A stretch of 64,000 nucleotides of DNA from Rana temporaria. Taxonomy: Eukaryota; Chordata; Amphibia; Anura; Ranidae. Location of the stretch: contig NC_053501.1 of the NCBI RefSeq assembly GCF_905171775.1, positions 13,253,844-13,317,843 on the forward strand. Reading direction: 5' to 3'. The notes beneath the pieces were generated by a model. That model was not told the DNA's origin. It did no database searches and was given only the letters and a program-made list of their open reading frames with translations. The position numbers and the translations under genes are program-made. Positions 22,386 through 32,934 of the stretch are shown here, in pieces (positions within the stretch are counted from its first letter, which is position 1; every line of letters begins with the position of its first letter).

Positions 22386-22539
22386 TGGGAGCCAGTGCAG
22401 TAGGGATCTGCTAGGTGCATGCACTGAGTCTGTCTAGAGGATATGGACAAGGGCGGCAGGGCCTAAGAATTGAGACCATAGCAGCAGCCGCAAGCATAAG
22501 CCAGAAGGTTGAAGTACATTGGTTTTGTGGCAGTGAAAT

Positions 22540-22980
22540 GCTGAAAAAACAGCAAGAGAAACCCATGTGCACATATTTCTGCTGCTCTAGGTAAGTCGGC
22601 CCTATAAGATAATTCTACGATACAATATGGGGTGCAAGCCCAGTTTTTCACTGTGTCACTCCAAACATACAATTCTGCATGGCTATACACCTGTGGATCT
22701 TTGAACGAAAACTTTATTATATAACTACAAATGCATAAAAGCACCATATATGCAAAAGCGGGGGAGGGATGGATAGTTCTCACATCTTATACTCTTCACA
22801 GTGCTTTGTCAAAAGAAGAGTGTGAAACGTGTGAACCATCCATCCCTGCCCCGCTATCGCACATATGGTGCTTTTATGCATTTGTACAACAATAAACATA
22901 AAACAATAAAGTTTTAATTTGAAGATCCACGGGTGTGCAGCCATCCAGAATTGTGTGTTTGGAGGGAAACCCATGTGCTG
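22540..22980. repeat. Fold-back element
   Basis: Arms 22660-22770 and 22838-22965 are imperfect reverse complements: AATGCATAAAAGCACCATAT against ATATGGTGCTTTTATGCATT, and GGATGGATAG against CCATCCATCC. The loop contains AAGAGTGTGAAACGTGTGAA. Outer phrases with GAAACCCATGTGC also recur at both sides. A MITE-like inverted element of unknown class. Confidence 0.65.
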
Positions 22981-23167
22981 CATCTGTTTTTTTGTTTAAA
23001 AAAAAGAAACAGTGAGCAAGAAAAGCTCTTAAAATTAAGATTTAAGCGAGCGGATGCACCCTTGATGCTCTACTGTCCCCACAATATGTTTACAACATTT
23101 CCATAGCTGTTTTATAGCCCTGAAGAAGGAGGAGATCTTTGATCCCCCTAAATGTGTTGGATATTTT
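22981..23167. other. Short non-coding spacer
   Basis: Nothing recognised. Confidence 0.3.
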
Positions 23168-23640
23168 AAGGAGAAGTACAAGGAAAGCTGGTTTGGCTGT
23201 ACTTCCCCTGTGGAACACAGGAGTGAAGTTTGTTCTGCACTCCTATAACCGTTTTCAGCAGACAGCGGGCTAAAGTCTGCTGTCGGCTGAACTCACAGAA
23301 ATGGTCCAGACTGGGGAAAGATTGCGACCTTATGGTCGGGATCCACCCACATGCCAGGAGCAACGCCTCTCTGAGAACCTGAACCGGCTGCTCCCGCCCC
23401 CTCCACATCCCAGTGCTCCAGTGAGCATGCTCGGTGGGGGGGGGGCGGAGCAGAGAGCTGAAGACTGACAGTCATCAGCTCTCTGCTCAGGGAGCTCTGC
23501 GAATTGAGCGTTCAACAAGGTTTGATCGCTCAGTTCTCAGCCTTAGAGCCGACGGGGAGACGACCGATACTGCATCCACCTAGGTAAGTATTTTTAAAAA
23601 GAAAAAAAAATCCCATACTTCTCTTTTTATATCCTTTTGT
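23168..23640. mobile_element. TTAA-type dispersed element (GGAGAAGTAC)
   Basis: Starts TTAA-GGAGAAGTACAAGG; the right part ends in CCCATACTTCTC, a partial complement of the left end. The interior has an inverted pair around CAGCTCTCTGCTC (23453-23487). Class assignment rests on the TTAA boundary and end symmetry only. Confidence 0.5.
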
Positions 23641-23692
23641 TGTGAAGAGACACTAAGATTAAAAGATTTTGAACTCTCAATAGACTTTGTAC

Positions 23693-24242
23693 CAGTGGCA
23701 GCCCGTCGTCCATTAGGTGCGCCCGGGGGGCGCCCCCTCTCTCCACGCAACCCCTCTATATGCAATGGATAGATTCATGCATAGCATGAATCTATCTACA
23801 GCCGCCGCGGCCACCCCCTATTAATGAGTCCGGCCCCTTTCAGGGCAACGGGTGCATAAATTACACCGGTCAGGTTTTTTTTTTTTTTAGCACCAGAGGC
23901 TCTAATAGGCTTTAAAATAGGGTGGGCTCAGGGTGCAGAGAATGAGCTCCAATCCCACCCAGGTGTATTAAAACAGCGAATTAATATTCACTGTTGAAAC
24001 ACTGATCCTCAATCCGGCCAATCAGAAGTGGGTGTGATACCACCGTTTTCCGACTGTCCGAAAAGAGAAGACTCCTGATTGGCCGCTGAGGAGGTGGGAG
24101 GAAACGGAAGCTACAGTAAGGACCCATGGAGAGCAGGAGAACAGGAGGCCACCGCCGGTGATGGGGTAAGTGCTACCGACCGACCGGGGGGGTGGCATAC
24201 TGTTTGCCACCCCCCCCCCATAAAAAATTCTACCGGCCGCTG
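23693..24242. mobile_element. hAT-like MITE, 8-bp duplication CTTTGTAC
   Basis: Ends CAGTGGCAGCCCG and the complement of CCGGCCGCTG are flanked by identical CTTTGTAC at 23685-23692 and 24243-24250. It shares GAGGCTCTAAT(T/A)GGCTT and GGGTGGGCTCAGGG with 16002-16441, so both are copies of one family. Non-coding interior of 550 bp. Confidence 0.88.
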
Positions 24243-24308
24243 CTTTGTACATCAATCACCCAGAGGGAAATTTTTATTTTTTTCTCAGCACTAGTGGAGT
24301 TACTCTAA

Positions 24309-24729
24309 AGCCTCGTACACACGATCAGTCCATCTGATAAGAACGGTCTGAAGGACAGTTGTCCTAGGTTAACCAATCAAGCTAACTGATGGTCCGTCGC
24401 GCCTACACACCATTGGTTAAAAACCGGATCGTGTCAGAACGCGGTGACGTAAAACACAACGACGTGCTGAAAAAAAAAAGTTCAATGCTTTCAAGCATGC
24501 GTCAACTTGATTCTGAGCATGCGTGGATTTTTAACCCATGGTTGTGCCTACTAACGATCGGTTTTGACCTATCGCTTACCAATCCATTGGTTCAATTTTA
24601 AAGCAAGTAGGCTTTTTTTTAACCTATGGTTAAATAACCTATGGGACCCCACACACGATCGGTTTTGACCGATGAAAACGGTCCTTCAGACCGTTGTCCT
24701 CTGGTTAACCGATCGCGTGTACGAGGCCT
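24309..24729. mobile_element. Cgtacacacgatc-type MITE, TAA duplication
   Basis: Ends AGCCTCGTACACACGATC and the complement of GATCGCGTGTACGAGGCCT are flanked by TAA at 24306-24308 and 24730-24732. Internal inverted phrases (ACGGTCTGAAGGACAG and CCTTCAGACCGTTGTCC) make it a long hairpin. TWA duplication suggests PIF/Harbinger ancestry. Confidence 0.8.
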
Positions 24730-24732
24730 TAA

Positions 24733-25346
24733 AGGTAAACACTGCGATAAAAAACTCAAAATATGAAAATATGCATTCGCCAAAATTAAACCGTTCTTTT
24801 TATTTGATAGTCAAAATCTTTTTTTTTTTTTAAAAGCTGCTAAAAATTCATTACTTTACGAAGAAACGGAATTTTAAACTTTACGAGAGAGGAAAAAAAA
24901 TAAAAAAGTTGATCAAAGTTTAATGAAGCCTTTGATCAATTATACAGATTCGTTTAGCAGAAATGAAGTGTTTCTCTGTTTGCCCTTTGGTTTATTAAAG
25001 CCTGCTTTTAAGAAAAAGACAGATTATTAGCTAATTAAAGCGCGACACATGTTTTGTTTTGTTTTTCCCGTGGCGTACAGCTGGAGACCTACATCGTTAT
25101 TTCCCTTTCCGAGAGGAAAAAAAGGATTTTCAATGGGTTTGTTTTGAAAATGTTTGTTAAGAAACAGGAAAAAAAAATAAAAAATAAAAAAGGAATAAAA
25201 TGTATCCACTTTGTGAATATTTGAATTAGAGGTCAAACTGTATATAGTGAGTGATGATGAAGAATGCAAAATGCCTGCCAAAGTTTTCTTTTCTTTTCTT
25301 AAAAATGTCACCTTAATGCAATCTATGCATTACGGTGAAAAAACAT
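24733..25346. other. Repeat-free AT-rich segment, candidate conserved non-coding DNA
   Basis: This is one of the few stretches without detectable repeat structure. It has many homeodomain-like TAATTA/ATTAG words and a pair of TCF/LEF-type sites (24911-24937). No coding frame is supported. Confidence 0.4.
24911..24937. promoter_or_regulatory. Inverted pair of CTTTGATC (TCF/LEF-like) sites
   Basis: GATCAAAG (24911-24918) and CTTTGATC (24930-24937) form a perfect inverted pair with an 11-bp gap. CTTTGATC matches the known TCF/LEF core CTTTGA(A/T)(C/G). An enhancer role is inference. Confidence 0.35.
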
Positions 25347-25740
25347 CGTACACACGACGGGACATGTCCGATGAAAACGGTCCGCGGACTGTTTTCATCG
25401 GACATGTCCGCTGCGGATTTTGGTCTGATGGCTGTACACACCATCAGACCAAATTTCCCGCGGACAGGGAACGCGGTGACGTGGCCGCGACGACGTGCGC
25501 GGCCCTGGAAGGTCAATGCTTCCACGCATGCGTCAAATCACTTCAACGCATGTGAGGGCTTTCGGCCGAGCGGACATGTCCGGTGAGTCGTACAGACGAC
25601 CGAACATGTCCGACGGACATGGTTCCAGCGGACATGTTTCTTAGCATGCTAAGAAACATTTGTCTGCTGGAAACCTGTTCGATCCGCCGGAAAATTGTCC
25701 GGTCGGATGTACAGACGACCAAACATGTCCGCGGAAACTG
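25347..25740. mobile_element. Cgtacacacg MITE fragment
   Basis: Starts CATCGTACACACGACGGG and contains repeated GGACATGTCCG palindromes and TGTACAGACGACC. The expected right terminus (CGTGTGTACG) is missing; at about 25741 the sequence switches to GGCCAGATTC-family DNA. Confidence 0.6.
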
Positions 25741-26220
25741 GTCCGACGGCCTTCGCGTCGCGTAACCGTCGCTAACGTCGTTTGCGTAAGCGTAAACTTA
25801 CCCCTGCTATATGAGGGGTAAGTTTACGCAAGTCCCACGTAAGCCATGTTAAGTATGGCGTCGGGTCCGCGTCGTGTTTTTCCGTCGGCTACGTCGTTTC
25901 CCTAAGTCGTTCTTGAATACGACTTTACGTCAATGACGCACACATCGGCGTCATTGACGTTTTACGCCGAGAACTGGAGCATGCGCACTGGGCTATTTTA
26001 AGCCCGGCGCATTCGCAGTTCGTTAGAATCGGGGGCGCGCTTAATTTAAATAGAAGCCGCCCCCTTGGAGATACGCGTGGCTACGCCGGGCCATTTACAC
26101 TCCGCCGTCCCAAACTACGGAGCAAGTGTTTGGGGAATACAGCACTTGCTCCTGTAGGTTGGGGCAGCGGAGTGTAAATGGCTTACGTGCCGCCCGCAGG
26201 AAATGTACGAGAATATGGCC
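25741..26220 (+). mobile_element. GGCCAGATTC-family element B, left-truncated
   Basis: From GCGTCGCGTAACCGTCGCTA it follows element H (50704 onward) closely, including TATATGAGG(G/A)GTA, the hairpin GGAGCAAGTGTTTGGGG with CAGCACTTGCTCC, and the end GAGAATATGGCC. About 240 bp of the left end is absent. Confidence 0.78.
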
Positions 26221-26357
26221 CTTTGGCATTAGAAATATTTTGTCCTAAAAAAAATATTTTTTTTTTTATTATTTCTTAAAAAATAAATAAGACAAATCAA
26301 TAGATTCAAAAGCGTGAGATGAGGAAGGCGGAGTAATACTCAGCTAATGCCCTAGAG

Positions 26358-27047
26358 AAGCGGTCTCCAAACTGCAGCCCTTTGCTTGCTTTCACCTGGC
26401 CTCTGGGGTTGGGGAACTATTCCTCCGACTGGTACCAATGATGGGGCACAATTCCCACCACCACTGGCACCAAGGATGGGGAACTATTTCTCTCAAGGGT
26501 ACAAATAATGGGGCATATTTCTCTCCACTGACACCAACGATTGGGCACAATTCCTCCCACTGACAACAATGATGGGACACTATTCCTCCCACTGACAACA
26601 ATGATGGGACACTATTCCTCCCACTGTCACTATTGATGGGGCACTATTCCTCCCACTGACAACAATGATAGGGGAATATTCCTCCCACTGACACCAATGA
26701 TGGGACACTATTCCTCCCACTGACACCAATGATGGGACACTATTCCTCCCACTGACACCAATGATAGGGGAATATTCCTCCCACTGACACCAATGATGGG
26801 ACACTATTCCTCCCACTGACACCGATGATGGGGCACTATTCCTCCCACTGACACCAATGATGGGACACTATTCTTCCCACTGACAACAACAATGGGGCAC
26901 TATTCCTCCCACTGGCACCAAGGATGGGACGATGCTTTTTATCACTAATGTCAGGATATTTTCTACTCCCTCTGGCCACAGTCCGCCCCCCCTAAAGTCT
27001 GAAGGACAGTAAACTGGCCCTTTGTTTAGAAAGTTTGGAGACCCCTG
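26358..27047. mobile_element. hAT-like element carrying an internal minisatellite
   Basis: Ends (A)AGCGGTCTCCAAACTGC and the complement of AAGTTTGGAGACCCCTG are flanked by CCCTAGAG (26350-26357) and ACCTAGAG (27048-27055), 7 of 8 equal. Most of the interior is a 32-bp array. The related element at 35845-36958 carries the same array. Confidence 0.8.
26410..26935. repeat. 32-bp minisatellite inside the hAT element
   Basis: Units read ACTATTCCTCCCACTGACACC-AATGATGGGAC, period 32 in the cleanest part (26701, 26733). About 16 copies with substitutions such as GGGGAATATT. Minus-strand open frames here are periodic artefacts. Confidence 0.92.
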
Positions 27048-27239
27048 ACCTAGAGTGCCACCATCCAGAAATACAGCAAGGTAAAAACCAGGGACTTTCT
27101 AGGACAGCACCCAAGCATACAGACTCAACACACAAGTATATAAAAAAAAATGTATTATACAAAAATATATATGCTATATTACCAAAAGTATTGGGACACC
27201 CGCCTTTACACACACATGAACTTTAATGGCATCCCAGTC

Positions 27240-27476
27240 TTAGTCCGTAGGGTTCAATATTGAGTTGGCCCCGCCCTTTGCAGCTATAACAGCTTCACCT
27301 CTTCTGGGAAGGCCATCCACAAGGTTTAGGAGGGTGTCTATAGGAATGTTTGCCCATTCTTCCAGAAGAGCATTTGTGAGGTCAGGCACTGATGTTGGAC
27401 AAGAAGGGCTAGCTCGCAGTCTCCACTCTAGTGGGTTGAGGTCAGCACTCTGTGCAGGCCAGTCAAGTTCCTCCAC
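27240..27476 (-). pseudogene. Tc1-like transposase C-terminal fragment
   Basis: The minus-strand frame carries ELDWPAQSADLNPLE, corresponding to the region of the last catalytic glutamate, then RRLRA-like residues, DLTNALLEEWANIPIDTLL and LPRRGEAVIAAKGG, the usual tail of this Tc1 lineage. The HLWDEL-like stretch after the glutamate is missing. It lacks the DNA-binding and first two aspartate regions. It is half of an inverted dimer and cannot be functional. Confidence 0.82.
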
Positions 27477-27799
27477 CCCAAACTCGCTCCTCCATGTCTT
27501 TATGGACCTTGCTTTGTGGTCTTATGCGCAGTCCTGTTGAAACAGGAAGGGGCCGTCCCCAAACTGTCCCCACAAATTTGGGAGCATGAAATTGTCCAAA
27601 ATGTCTTGGTAATCCTGACACCTTATGGTGTGGGGTTGTTTTTCAGGGGTTGGGCTTGGCCCCTTCATTCTAATAAAGGGAACTCTTAAGGCGTCAGCAT
27701 TCCAAGACATTTTGGACAAAGGGGACAAGCCCAACCCCTGAAAAGCAGCCCCACACCATAAAAAACCTCCACCAAATGAGTTGGACCAGTGCACAAAGC

Positions 27800-27989
27800 A
27801 AAGCGGAGACTGCGAGCCAGGCCTTCTCATCCAGCATCAGGGCCTGACCTCACAAATGTGCTTCTGGAAGAATGGTCAAACATTCCCAAAGACACACTCC
27901 TAAACCTTGTGGACGGCCTTCCCAGAAGAGTTGAAGCTGTTATAGTGGCAAAGGGTGGGGCCAACTCAATACTGAACCCTACGGACTAA
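27800..27989 (+). pseudogene. Tc1-like transposase C-terminal fragment (inverted partner)
   Basis: The plus-strand frame repeats the same tail, with RRLRARPSHPASGPDLTN, VLLEEWSNIPKDTLLNLVDG and LPRRVEAVIVAKGG. It is a diverged inverted copy of 27240-27476, truncated before the DLNP-type motif. Non-functional. Confidence 0.8.
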
Positions 27990-28562
27990 TGCCGCGTGCA
28001 CACGACCGTTTTTCATGACGAGAAAACTGACATTTTTTAAGATTGGTCGTGAAAACCGGTCGTGTGTATGCTCCATAGCAGTTTTCTCTACGAGAAAACT
28101 GCCCGCAAAAAAATTAGAACCTGCTCTATTGTTTCTCGTCGTTTTTCCCGTCGTTCTTTTTCTCGTCGCAAAAACCGCTCGTGTGTATGCTTTTCGGAGG
28201 GGGAAAAAACGTGCAATGTCAGAATCAAGTATGAGACGGTAGCGTTCTGGTAAAACTAGCGTTCGTAATGGAGATGGCACATTCGTCACGCTGTAACGGA
28301 CAGAAAAGCACGAAGACTGAAAAGCGCGAATCGTCTCTCACCAAACTTTTACTAACACAAGGATCAGCAAAAGCAGCCCAAAGGGTGGCGCCATTTAAAT
28401 GGAACTTCCCCTTTATAGTGCCGTTGTACGTGGTGTACGCCATCGCGCTTTGCTCAAGCGTCTTTTTCATGAACGTGTGTAGGCAAGGCAGGCTTGAGAG
28501 GAATCACGTCGAGAAAAAGGTCGCGTTTGCATGACAGGAAAAACGGTTGTGTGTACACGGCA
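27990..28562. mobile_element. MITE with TAA duplication nested in the Tc1 dimer
   Basis: Ends TGCCGCGTGCACACGACCG and the complement of GGTTGTGTGTACACGGCA are flanked by TAA (27987-27989 and 28563-28565). The uninterrupted site CGGACTAAGACTGGG exists at 40501-40515, which proves the insertion point. The interior is hairpin-rich (ACGAGAAAAC words) and non-coding. Confidence 0.88.
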
Positions 28563-28635
28563 TAAGACTGGGATGCCATTAAAGTTCATGTGTGTGTAAA
28601 GGCAGGTGTCCCAATACTTTTGGTAATATAGTGTG

Positions 28636-28671
28636 TGTGTTTATATATATATATATATATATAGATAGATA
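28636..28671. repeat. (TA)n microsatellite
   Basis: Alternating TG then TA tract between the Tc1 end and element C. Confidence 0.85.
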
Positions 28672-29380
28672 TAGCCAGATTCAGAGAGAGTTACGCCGGC
28701 GTATCAGTAGATGCAGTAGATACGCCGACGTAACTCGGAATCTGCGCCGTCGTAAGTTTAAGTGTATTCTCAAACCAGCGCAGGCTGTCGTATCTTAGGG
28801 TGCAATTTTTTCAGCTGGCCACTAGGTGGCGCTTCCGTTGAGTTCAGCGTAGAATATGTAAATGCCTAGATACGCCGATTCACGAACGTACGTGCGCTCG
28901 TCGCAGTAAAGATATGCCGTTTACGTAAGGCGATTCCCGGCGTAAAGTTAGTCGAACAAATAGCTGGCCTAGTCAATGTTAAGTATGGCCGTCGTTCCCG
29001 TGTCGAAATTAGAAAAATTTACGTCGTCTGCGTAAGTCGTCCGTGAATAGGGCTGGACGTAATTTATGTTCACGTCGAAACCAATACGTCCTTGCGGCGT
29101 ACTTTGGAGCAATGCACACTGGGATATGTACACGGACGGCGCATGCGCCGTTCGTAAAAAAACGTCAATCACGTCGGGTCACCAAACATTAACATAAAAC
29201 ACGCCCCCCATCCTCATTTGAATTAGGCACGCTTACGCCGGCCCCATTTACGCTACGCCGCAAGTTAGGAGGCAAGTGCTTTGTGAATACAGTACTTGCC
29301 TCTCTGACTTAATGCGGCGTAGCGTAAATACGATACGCTACGCCGCCTTAAATATGCGCGCCCCTACCTGAATCTAGCTA
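28672..29380 (+). mobile_element. GGCCAGATTC-family element C, TSD ATA
   Basis: Ends TAGCCAGATTCAG and the complement of CTGAATCTAGCTA are flanked by ATA (28669-28671, 29381-29383). The interior holds GCCACTAGGTGGCGC, ATGTTAAGTATGGCCGTCG and the hairpin GGCAAGTGCTTTGTG with AGTACTTGCC. A minus-strand open frame (28969-29172) parallels frames in D and A. Confidence 0.9.
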
Positions 29381-29396
29381 ATAGAGTATATCGATC

Positions 29397-29452
29397 TATA
29401 TACTGTATATATATATATATTTATATACATATATATATATGTGTGTGTGTTT
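29397..29452. repeat. (TA)n/(TG)n microsatellite
   Basis: TATATATA runs interrupted by CAT, ending in GTGTGTGTGT. Confidence 0.85.
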
Positions 29453-30164
29453 TGTTACAAATGTGTTTTTTTTAATCAAATTTTTATATGTACACAAAAT
29501 CTTGGCTTACTTTTAGTTTCCTACAATGCCCAGCACAGAAGCCTCTGAATGGGCGCATAAGGATCAACAAGGGAGCTTTTCTTTTCAAATCTCAGAATTC
29601 AGCTTTTAACGTAACGGAGGTGCTGACTGTACTGTCTGGTACAGAAGACTGGATCGTAACTCTGGCTAAACACAAAAGTCGTGTATTTGGCAGGTGGGTC
29701 AGTTGAAAAAAAATCTGTTGAATAAAGAGTTCAATAGCTCAAGGTGAATTTTACACACCAAGGTAAATGACTCCTTGCAATGGCTCATCCATTATTAGAG
29801 GGGTCATTGAGATATATATATAATATTAGATATAAAAAGATTTTTAAAGAATAGACATAACAAAAAATAAATAAATACATTTAACTTAAACCCGTTTTCC
29901 TTTAGTGCCGTCACCTTATGTTTCTCTGGCGGGTCCCCTTTCTGTACTTGGCCTATGCGGGCCCCATATCCATCTTTACATCTTGGCTTTGCATTCCTGC
30001 CACTCCCTCCAGCCACAGGGAGTGGAGAGAAATACCCAATACTTGCAAGCATGGGAAGCATGTGACTCCCTCCCATTCAGACCATCTCATAGTCCCGGTG
30101 CTTGCCCATTGGTTGCTGAAGCTGTTGTTATCACATGGGGTCAGAGTTCACATAAGGCGATTTT
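29453..30164. other. Non-coding DNA, nothing recognised
   Basis: Ordinary composition with an AT-rich patch at 29815-29890. Short open frames at 29905-30237 lie at the edge of the satellite and have no domain. Possibly single-copy DNA. Confidence 0.35.
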
Positions 30165-32370
30165 AAAAGGTTTATTAAAAGGTAGGTCAATAGAATCATT
30201 TGAGAAGGGTGGCAGTTGTGTCAATCTGTTGATTTGACTTGCATCGCCAAAGCACAGGTCCACTTTAAGACGTTTACAGAAACTGGGAGACTGGTTGTAC
30301 CCAAGTTGATCGATCAACATTCTACATTCAACCTGCCCATTAACAGTTAAAATCTTAGCTGGTCTTGCTGAACCGGCTGAGATTCTAACCATGTATGGAT
30401 AGCCTTAGTCTTCTCCTTGCTCCAGGAGGCCAAATGGAGTGGCGGGGGATGAAAAGGAAGGCCGGTAGAAGCATCTGAGAAGGGTGGCAGTTGAGTCAAT
30501 CTGTTGATTTGACTTGCATGACCAAAGCACAAGTCCACTTTAAGACGGTTACAGAAACCAGAAGCTGGTTGTACCCAAGTTAATCGTTCGACTTTCCCAT
30601 TACCGGTTCAAATCTCAGCCGGTTCCTGCTAAACCGGCTGAGATTCTAACTATGTATGGATGTCCTTAGTCTTCTCTTTGCTCCAGAAGGCCAAATGGAG
30701 TGGCAGGGGATGAAAAGGAAGGCAGGTAGAAGCATCTGAGAAGGGTGACAGTTGTGTCAATCTGTTGATCTGACTTGCATGGCCAAAGCACAGGTCCACT
30801 TTAAGACGGTTACAGAAACCGGGAGGCTGGTTGTACCCAAGTTGATCGATCACCTTGCTACATTCAACTTGCCCATTACCGATTCAAATCTTAGCCGGTT
30901 CCTGCTGATCCGGGTAAGATTTGAACCATGTATGGATGTCCTTAGTCCTTTACTTGCTGCAGGAGGCCAAATGGAGTGGCGGGGGATGGAAAGGAAGGCC
31001 GTTAGAAGCATCTGAGAAGGGTGGAAGTTGAGTCAATCTGTTGATTTGACTTGAATGGCCAAAGCACAAGTCCACTTTAAGACGGTTACAGAAACCAGAA
31101 GCTGGTTGTACCCAAGTTAATCGTTCAACTTGCCCATTACCGGTTCAAATCTTAGCCGGTTTCTGCTGAACCGGCTGAGATTCTAACTATGCATGGATGG
31201 CCTTAGTCTTCTCTTTGCTCCAGGAGGCCAAATGGAGTGGCGGGGGATGAAAAGGAAGGCCGGTAGAAGCATCTGAGAAGGGTGGCAGTTGTGTCAATCT
31301 GTTGACCTGACTTGCATGGCCAAAGCACAGGTCCACTTTAAGACGGTTACAGAAACCAGAAGCTGGTTGTACCCAAGTTAATCGTTCAACTTGCCCATTA
31401 CCGGTTCAAATCTTAGCCGGTTTCTGCTAAACCGGCTGAGATTCTAACTATGTATGGATGTCCTTAGTCTTCTCTTTGCTGCAGGAGGCCAAATGGAGTG
31501 GCGGGGGATGAAAAGGAAGGCCGGTAGAAGCATCTGAGAAGGGTGGCAGTTGAGTCAATCTGTTGATTTGACTTGCATGGCCAAAGCACAGGTCCACTTT
31601 AAGAGGGTTACAGAAACTGGGTGGCTGGTTGTACCCAAGTTGATCGATCAACATTCTACATTCAGCCTGCCCATTAACGGTTCGAATCTTAGCCGGTTTC
31701 TGCTAAACCAACTGAGATTCTAACTATGTATGGATGTCCTTAGTCCTTTACTTGCTGCAGGAGGCCAAATGGAGTGGCGGGGGATCAAAAGGAACGTCAA
31801 TAGAAGCATCTGAGAAGGGTGGCAGTTTAATACAGTTACAGAAACTGGGAGGCTGGTTGTACCCAAGTCGATCGTTCAAAATTCTACATTCAACCTGCCC
31901 ATTAACAGTTGAAATCTTAGCTGGTTCTTGCTGAACCGGCTGAGATTCTAACTATGTATGGATGTCCTTAGTCTTCTCTTTGCTCCAGGAGGCCAAATGG
32001 AGTGGCGGGGGATGAAAAGGAAGGCCGGTAGAAGCATCTGAGAAGGGTGGCAGTTGAGTCAATCTGTTGATTTGACTTGCATGGCCAAAGCACAGGTCCA
32101 CTTTAGGATGGTTACAGAAACTGGGTGGCTGGTTGTACCCAAGTTGATCGATCAACATTCTACATTCAGCCTGCCCATTAACGGTTCGAATTTTAGCTGG
32201 TTCCTGCTGAACCGGCTGAGATTTGAACCATTTGTGGACGGCCTTGCTCCTGGAGGCCAAACGGAGTGGCAGGGGATCAAAAAGTAGGTCGGTAGAAGCA
32301 TCTGAGAAGGGTGGCAGTTGAGTCAATCCGTTAATTTGACTTGCATGGTCCACTTTAAGACGGTTTCAGA
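30165..32370. repeat. 261/276-bp satellite array, about nine copies
   Basis: The anchor TCAATCTG (once TCAATCCG) starts at 30221, 30496, 30757, 31033, 31294, 31555, 32059 and 32323. Periods are 275, 261, 276, 261, 261, 504 (two units, one shortened by about 50 bp) and 264. Long units contain GATCGATCAACATTCTACAT, short ones AATCGTTCAACTTGCCCA. Each unit ends with AATGGAGTGGCGGGGGATGA. The array lies immediately downstream of the C14orf132 3' end. Confidence 0.93.
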
Positions 32371-32934
32371 AATAAGTAAAGATTCAGCGAGTTTCTAAAC
32401 CACTTGTCAGTTGCAAGTGGTGATAAGTGACTGGAGATCTGGAGAAAAATGCCCAATAACATAAAAAAAAAAAAAGGAAAGTTTGCAAATATGTTGAGAG
32501 TTGCAGATCTTTCATTAATAAGGCCATTAAGACTGCCATCGATTTTTATTTATTTTTTTCCCGCCACGCATAAGTTGTCAGCTGGCTCCTTCAGGGTATT
32601 TCTTTTCCATCTTCCAGACCATCAGTATTAGAGCCGTAATACAACCAGAATGAAGGCGGCCGCCGTTTCTTCCGATGTTTCCATGTAAATTACAGCAGCT
32701 TTTTCCATCTCTGTAGGCAAGGAAGCGCCCGGTTACCCCCCCTGGGCTCCGCAGAGTGTGACCACCGCGCGCTTTAGATTATTTACACTTCACAATGAAC
32801 CGTCGTTCCCGAGCGTTAAATGTTTCATGATCATTTTTCTTTTTTAGGTCTGACAGGGTTTAAATAATGAACGCGGTATGTACATAAATAAAAAATAATG
32901 TTTGTCTCTTGGAGCGTCTGGCATTCTCGTCTTC
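32371..32934 (-). other. Probable 3' UTR and downstream flank of C14orf132
   Basis: This 560-bp stretch follows the stop codon on the minus strand and lacks the repeat families seen elsewhere. Two overlapping AATAAA hexamers on the minus strand (32545-32554, seen as TTTATT on the plus strand) lie about 385 bases after the stop and could be polyadenylation signals. The real UTR may be longer and run into the satellite array at 30165-32370; sequence alone cannot decide. Confidence 0.45.

Larger units (their letters stand above)
27173..28634. mobile_element. Tc1-like inverted dimer with nested MITE
   Basis: Both ends are the same Tc1-type terminus (ATATTACCAAAAGTATTGGG on the left, its complement on the right). 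The left half encodes a transposase tail on the minus strand and the right half the same region on the plus strand, joined near 27550-27660. The MITE at 27990-28562 interrupts the right terminus. Confidence 0.82.
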
